Assembly: GCA_003161615.1 (NCBI GenBank)
Contig: PMOB01000018.1
Coordinates: 1-64,000, forward strand
Direction of reading: 5' to 3'
Source: Actinomycetota bacterium
GTDB lineage: Bacteria; Actinomycetota; Thermoleophilia; Gaiellales; Gaiellaceae
Length of the DNA: 64,000 nucleotides
The position numbers and the translations under genes are program-made. Positions 60,770 to 64,000 of this stretch are shown here, in pieces (the stretch's first letter is position 1; each line of letters opens with the position of its first letter). A model generated the notes under the pieces. It searched no databases and was not told the DNA's origin. It worked only from the letters and a program-made list of their open reading frames with translations.

Positions 60770-62023
60770 ATGATCGAGTGCTTCGGAGACTCCAGTCGTG
60801 GCGGCGAGTGGGCCGCCGTCCGCCTCCGGGTCGACGGCGATCGCATCGTCGAGGCGGACGCGCCCGGCGTGGCCCGTGATCTCGCCGGCCTGACCCTGCT
60901 CGAGGCGGCCGCCGTCGGCGGCGAGACGCTTGCGGTCGACGCGCTCGCGAACGCGATCGGGCCGGTCTTCGCGGCGGCGCCTTCGGCCGACCGCATCGCC
61001 GTCGCGATGAGCGGCGGAGTGGACAGCGCCGTTGCACTGCTCCGTTCCCTGCCGGACGCCGTCGGAGTCACGCTCCGGCTCTGGCTCGATCCGGAGGGGC
61101 CGGACTCCGAGCGGGCGTGTTGCTCGCCCGCCAGCGTCATCGCCGCCCGCGAGACGTGTCACCGGCTCGGCGTCCCGCACGTAACGCTCGACCTGCGCGA
61201 GGAGTTCCGTCGCGCGGTCGTCGCGCCGTTCGTCCGCGGCTACGCGCGCGGCGCGACTCCGAATCCGTGCATTCGCTGCAACGGCGGCTTCCGCTTCGCA
61301 GAGCTCCTCGCCTTCGCGCGCAGTGCCGGCGCGCGGAAGCTCGCGACCGGCCACTACGCGCGGATCGTCGAGCGCAACGGCCGTCTCCTTCTCGCGCGTG
61401 GCGTCGACCCCGCGAAGGACCAGAGCTACATGCTCGCCTCTCTCGACCCGAAGCGGCTCGCGCGCGTCTCCTTCCCGCTCGGCGAGCAGGACAAGGACGC
61501 CACCCGCGCCGAAGCCGAGCGCGCGGGTCTCAGCGCTGCTCGACGGCCTGAGAGCCAGGAGGCGTGCTTCCTCGCCGGCGACGACTACCGCAGCTTCCTC
61601 GGCCGCCAGGGTCTCGCCGCGAGCGACGGCGCGATCGTCGACGAGAACGGCCGCGAGCTCGGCCGCCACGACGGCTATTGGCGCTTCACACCGGGGCAGC
61701 GGCGCGGGCTCGGCCTCGCCGTGCCGGAGCCGCTCTACGTCCTCGGCAGCAGCCCGGCCACGAACGCCGTCGTCGTCGGCCCACGCGAGTCGCTGGCCCG
61801 CCGGACGATCACGGCGCGTGGCCGCCTCTACGCGGATGCCGAGCGCGTCGAGGCGAAGCTCCGCTACCGCTCGCCGGCCGTCGGAGCTTCGGTCGAGACG
61901 ACTGCGCGTGGCTTCCGGCTCCTCCTCGACGAGCCGGCGTACGGCGTCGCGTCGGGCCAAGCCGCGGTTCTCTACGACGGCAACGTCGTCGTCGGCCACG
62001 GCACGATCACGGCCGCGGACTAA
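60770..62023 (+). CDS. mnmA: tRNA 2-thiouridylase MnmA with an extra N-terminal (IscU-like) domain
   Basis: A 417-residue enzyme that thiolates U34 in tRNA-Lys, -Glu and -Gln. The MnmA part starts with ATP-PPase motif AVAMSGGVDSAVA (SGGVDS at 81-86), then NPCIRCN near residue 165 and CFLAG near residue 265 (catalytic Cys pair). CxxC-C sets of this kind are associated with Fe-S dependent tRNA thiolases. The first ~72 residues (WAAVRLRVDGDRIVEADAPG, LTLLEAAAVGGETLAVDALA) are not in standard MnmA and resemble IscU/NifU N-terminal folds without their cysteines. ATG directly follows the RNA element. Confidence 0.9.
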   Translation: MIECFGDSSRGGEWAAVRLRVDGDRIVEADAPGVARDLAGLTLLEAAAVGGETLAVDALANAIGPVFAAAPSADRIAVAMSGGVDSAVALLRSLPDAVGVTLRLWLDPEGPDSERACCSPASVIAARETCHRLGVPHVTLDLREEFRRAVVAPFVRGYARGATPNPCIRCNGGFRFAELLAFARSAGARKLATGHYARIVERNGRLLLARGVDPAKDQSYMLASLDPKRLARVSFPLGEQDKDATRAEAERAGLSAARRPESQEACFLAGDDYRSFLGRQGLAASDGAIVDENGRELGRHDGYWRFTPGQRRGLGLAVPEPLYVLGSSPATNAVVVGPRESLARRTITARGRLYADAERVEAKLRYRSPAVGASVETTARGFRLLLDEPAYGVASGQAAVLYDGNVVVGHGTITAAD

Positions 62024-62036
62024 GATCGCTCACCGG

Positions 62037-62498
62037 ATGCTGGTCGCGGCATTCACCTGGGGGGATCTCTGGCGGCTTGCCCTGGCCGTTTTCCTGCTGG
62101 CGCTCGGGATTTCCCTCGCGTGGTTCTTCGTGCGGCTGGCCGGAGCCGTCGCGCGGCTTTCGTCGTTTATCCGGGGTACGGAGGAGTCGCTCCTCCCGGT
62201 GATAGGCAAGGTTGGAGGGAGCGTGGATCGTGTGAATGGGCAGCTCGACAAAGTCGACCGCATCACCGACAGCGCCGTCGACGCGGCCGACAGCGTCGAC
62301 ACGGCGGTGCGTGCGGTGAGCATGGCGCTGACGCGGCCGGTGCAGAAGGTCTCCGGCTTCGCGGCCGGCGTCAGTTTCGGTGCCGCCGACTTCAAGGCCC
62401 GCCGCGACTGGCGGCACGCGGTGCAGGCGGGCAAAGACGCAGCGGCTCGGCGCGAGCAGGATCTCGCGGAGGAGCTGCGGGACGCGGGGGCGGTATGA
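62037..62498 (+). CDS. DUF948-like single-pass membrane protein
   Basis: A 153-residue protein: one N-terminal helix (LALAVFLLALGISLAWFFVRLAG), then a helical, hydrophilic region with VNGQLDKVDRITDSAVDAADSVDTAV, matching the coiled-coil of the DUF948 family (broken as VNGQLDKVDR and ITDSAVDAADSV). The C-terminus is basic/acidic (QAGKDAAARREQDLAEEL). Function unknown; family members are membrane tethers in actinobacteria. It starts 13 nt after mnmA, and its stop overlaps the next small ORF (ATGA). Confidence 0.75.
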   Translation: MLVAAFTWGDLWRLALAVFLLALGISLAWFFVRLAGAVARLSSFIRGTEESLLPVIGKVGGSVDRVNGQLDKVDRITDSAVDAADSVDTAVRAVSMALTRPVQKVSGFAAGVSFGAADFKARRDWRHAVQAGKDAAARREQDLAEELRDAGAV

Positions 62499-62566
62499 CC
62501 GTAGGCTTGACGGAGGTCATCAAAGAGCGGAGGCGCCGACATGTGCGGCGCCGGAGCGGAAAATGA
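62495..62566 (+). CDS. Very small basic peptide, 23 residues, translationally coupled
   Basis: The frame MTVGLTEVIKERRRR followed by HVRRRSGK starts with ATGA overlapping the upstream stop and ends with ATGA overlapping the start of the RsbW-like gene. Such paired overlaps at both ends are typical of genuine genes. It is strongly basic, with eight Arg among 23 residues, and may bind RNA, membrane or the neighbouring regulator. Alternatively it simply provides translational coupling. Confidence 0.5.
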   Translation: MTVGLTEVIKERRRRHVRRRSGK

Positions 62567-62934
62567 GCGCGGACGAGATCCGGCTTGTCATCCCGGCCGA
62601 GGAGGATTTCCGGCCGATCGCGCACCTCGTCACCGGCGGGCTCGCGTCGCGCAACGACGGGACGTTCGAGGCCCTCGAGGATCTGCAGGTCGCGGTGGAG
62701 GCGGTTCTCGCGCTCCGCGACGACGAGGGTGATCTGACCGTCGTCCTCTCGGCCGCCGAGGGCGTTCTCCGGGCGTCGCTCGGCCCGTTTGCGGCCGACA
62801 CGCTGCACCCGGACGACGCTCAGGGACGCGGGCTCGATCTCGAGCGCGTCCTCGAGACCGTCTGCGACCGCCACGCAGTCGAGCAGCGCGAAGACGGCGC
62901 CTGGCTCGAGTTGACAAAGCAGATCGGCGCATGA
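62563..62934 (+). CDS. RsbW-like anti-sigma factor, HATPase fold, degenerate ATP site
   Basis: A 123-residue protein of the GHKL/HATPase_c_2 type. The start RLVIPAEEDFRPIAHLVTGG, the helix ALEDLQVAVEAVLAL and the C-terminal GRGLDLERVLETVCDRH with GAWLELTKQI match anti-sigma factors that bind SigB/SigF. The N-box EAxxN is EAVLA here (no Asn) and the DxGxG box is absent, so kinase activity is doubtful. It is coupled to the small upstream peptide and to sigF (ATGA on both sides). No RsbV-like antagonist is nearby. Confidence 0.72.
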   Translation: MSADEIRLVIPAEEDFRPIAHLVTGGLASRNDGTFEALEDLQVAVEAVLALRDDEGDLTVVLSAAEGVLRASLGPFAADTLHPDDAQGRGLDLERVLETVCDRHAVEQREDGAWLELTKQIGA

Positions 62935-63689
62935 CGAGCATCGACGACAAGATCCTCCTCCGCCGTTATCACGAGGAGGGGGACCTCCAGGCGCGCGAGC
63001 AGCTGATCGAGCAGTACATGTCGCTCGTCCGCTCGCTCGCCCGGCGCTACTCGTACCGCGGGGAGCAGCTCGAGGATCTCGTCCAGATCGGTGCGATCGG
63101 CCTGATCAAGGCGATCGACCGTTTCGACGTCAACCGCGGCGTCGAGCTGACGACGTACGCGACACCGAACATCATCGGCGAGATCAAGCGCCATTTCCGG
63201 GACAAGGGCTGGGCGGTGCGCGTGCCGCGCGGCCTGCAGGAGCTCAACGTCCAGCTCTCCAAGCTGATGGAGCAGCTCACCGTCCAGCTCAGCCGCTCGC
63301 CGACGATCCCGGAGCTCGCGAAGGCGGCGGGCGTCGAGGAGGAAGCGGTGCTCGAGGCGCTCGAATCCGGGCGCGCGTACACCTCGCTCTCGCTGTCGGT
63401 CGGAGGCGGGGGCGGAGAGGACGACGACCTCGACCCGCTCGAGTCGCTCGGCACGGAGGAGCACCAGTACGAGGTTTCGGAGGATCGAGCGTTGCTCGCA
63501 CCGGGCTTCAAGGCCTTGGACGAGCGGGAACGGATGATTCTCCAGCTCCGCTTTTTCGACGGTCTGACGCAGTCGCAGATCGCGCAGCAGGTTGGAATCT
63601 CGCAGATGCACGTCTCCCGTCTGATCCGGCGCTCGCTCGAGAAGATCCGCGAGACGATCGCCGCGGACGAGGAGACCTTGACGCGGTAG
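62931..63689 (+). CDS. sigF: RNA polymerase sigma factor, SigB/SigF type
   Basis: A 252-residue group 3 sigma factor for general stress or sporulation-like responses. Seen: region 2 with YMSLVRSLARRYSYRGEQLEDLVQIGAIGLIKAI (split RSLARRYSYRG, DLVQIGAIGLIKAIDRF), region 2.4 GVELTTYATPNIIGEIKRHF and RDKGWAVRVPRGLQE, region 3, and region 4 with MILQLRFFDGLTQSQIAQQVGISQMHVSRLI near residue 200 (split across). The ATG overlaps the anti-sigma stop. Ends without terminator against the convergent gene at 63690. Confidence 0.93.
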   Translation: MTSIDDKILLRRYHEEGDLQAREQLIEQYMSLVRSLARRYSYRGEQLEDLVQIGAIGLIKAIDRFDVNRGVELTTYATPNIIGEIKRHFRDKGWAVRVPRGLQELNVQLSKLMEQLTVQLSRSPTIPELAKAAGVEEEAVLEALESGRAYTSLSLSVGGGGGEDDDLDPLESLGTEEHQYEVSEDRALLAPGFKALDERERMILQLRFFDGLTQSQIAQQVGISQMHVSRLIRRSLEKIRETIAADEETLTR

Positions 63690-64000
63690 CTACTTCGCCG
63701 GGCAGGGCGGCGGGTTCACGGCACCAATCGCTTGGACCGGACTGCACATCATCAGTGCATTCGAGACGCCGACCATGCCCTCACCCGGTCGTTCGTACCA
63801 CTCGAAGATGCGCGAGCCACGGGGGTCGACGACCTTCACGTAGGTGGCGTGCCCTCCGAGCGACGTGACCAGCCTTCCCAGGCGATGCCGGAGGTAGAAC
63901 GCCGGATCGATCGCCGTGGCAAGTGCCACCTCGACCGCGACCGGGGAGGCCTTTCGCCAGATCCTGATCCGCAGGAGCGTCGCGCCGGTCTGGTTCGTGA
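63690..64000 (-). CDS. C-terminal part of an unknown protein, cut by window end
   Basis: The last ~103 residues of a gene that enters from beyond the right edge; the frame is open to the last base. The visible region (VAVEVALATAIDPAFYLRH, GGHATYVKVVDPRGSRIFEW, CSPVQAIGAVNPPPCPAK) is not recognised; it looks exported or enzymatic. Ends with two Cys. It abuts the sigF stop tail to tail (63689/63690), leaving no room for a terminator. A GTG at 63929 gives a shorter 79-residue reading but is probably internal. Confidence 0.5.
   Translation of the reverse strand, partial: TNQTGATLLRIRIWRKASPVAVEVALATAIDPAFYLRHRLGRLVTSLGGHATYVKVVDPRGSRIFEWYERPGEGMVGVSNALMMCSPVQAIGAVNPPPCPAK

Noticed and set aside
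63690-63929. Short 79-residue gene at the right edge
   Set aside because: The frame stays open to the window end, so this is the C-terminal part of a longer gene.

Overview
The window is very GC-rich chromosomal DNA from an actinomycete-type bacterium. MurE carries the meso-diaminopimelate signature DNPR, there is a SigF-type sigma factor with an RsbW-like partner, GTG starts are frequent, and a complete dcw cluster is present. The overall gene mix suggests class Thermoleophilia (Gaiellales/Solirubrobacterales-like), but that placement is inference. No phage, insertion sequence, CRISPR array or rRNA was seen. Coding density is extreme: the longest gap without an assigned feature product is about 230 nt (34759-34990).

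Layout. (1) 1-1731: a truncated alkyltransferase gene coupled to an ECF sigma factor, divergent from a PfkB-type sugar kinase. (2) 1744-17647: the division and cell-wall (dcw) cluster mraZ-rsmH-ftsL-ftsI-[P-loop kinase]-murE-murF-mraY-[methyltransferase-like]-murD-ftsW-murG-murC-murB-ftsQ-ftsZ, with a MraZ operator in front, a separate ftsZ promoter, and a run of hairpins plus a strong terminator behind. ftsA and ddl are absent from it. (3) 17694-21977: the glycine cleavage operon gcvT-gcvH-gcvPA-gcvPB. (4) 21934-34758: mostly single genes: rlmN, threonine aldolase, a serine hydrolase, a lipoprotein, a MacB-like ABC pair, a Ca2+/H+ antiporter, a HAD phosphatase, a Cys-rich protein, an MFS carrier, endonuclease IV and gltX. 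(5) 34759-43545: a lone receiver protein, tRNA-Glu(CTC), tRNA-Gln(CTG), envelope and secreted proteins (M23 peptidase, phosphodiester glycosidase, a Gly-rich adhesin-like protein), a DHA2 drug exporter and an HD-domain protein. (6) 43556-48937: a heterodimeric ABC exporter operon, a SnoaL-like protein and a uracil-DNA glycosylase. (7) 48964-56462: histidine catabolism (ftcD, hutH-hutU-hutI) flanking two secreted proteins. (8) 56577-64000: a metallo-hydrolase, hisS and aspS, then a candidate structured RNA, an unusual mnmA and a tightly coupled string ending in rsbW-like and sigF genes.

How the genes fit together. The mur/mra/fts genes make lipid II and the septum. Threonine aldolase and the glycine cleavage system feed one-carbon units to tetrahydrofolate, as does FtcD from histidine breakdown. 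MnmA, RlmN, RsmH, GltX, HisS and AspS serve translation. Ogt, Nfo and UDG repair DNA.

The most unusual signals are: a discrete folded RNA with its own promoter between aspS and mnmA; a hairpin cluster with a possible loop-loop contact after ftsZ; a recurrent TANNNT hexamer 5-8 nt upstream of first-gene start codons, implying leaderless mRNAs, with the hexamers overlapping head to head at four divergent gene pairs; and an MnmA with an IscU-like N-terminal domain.
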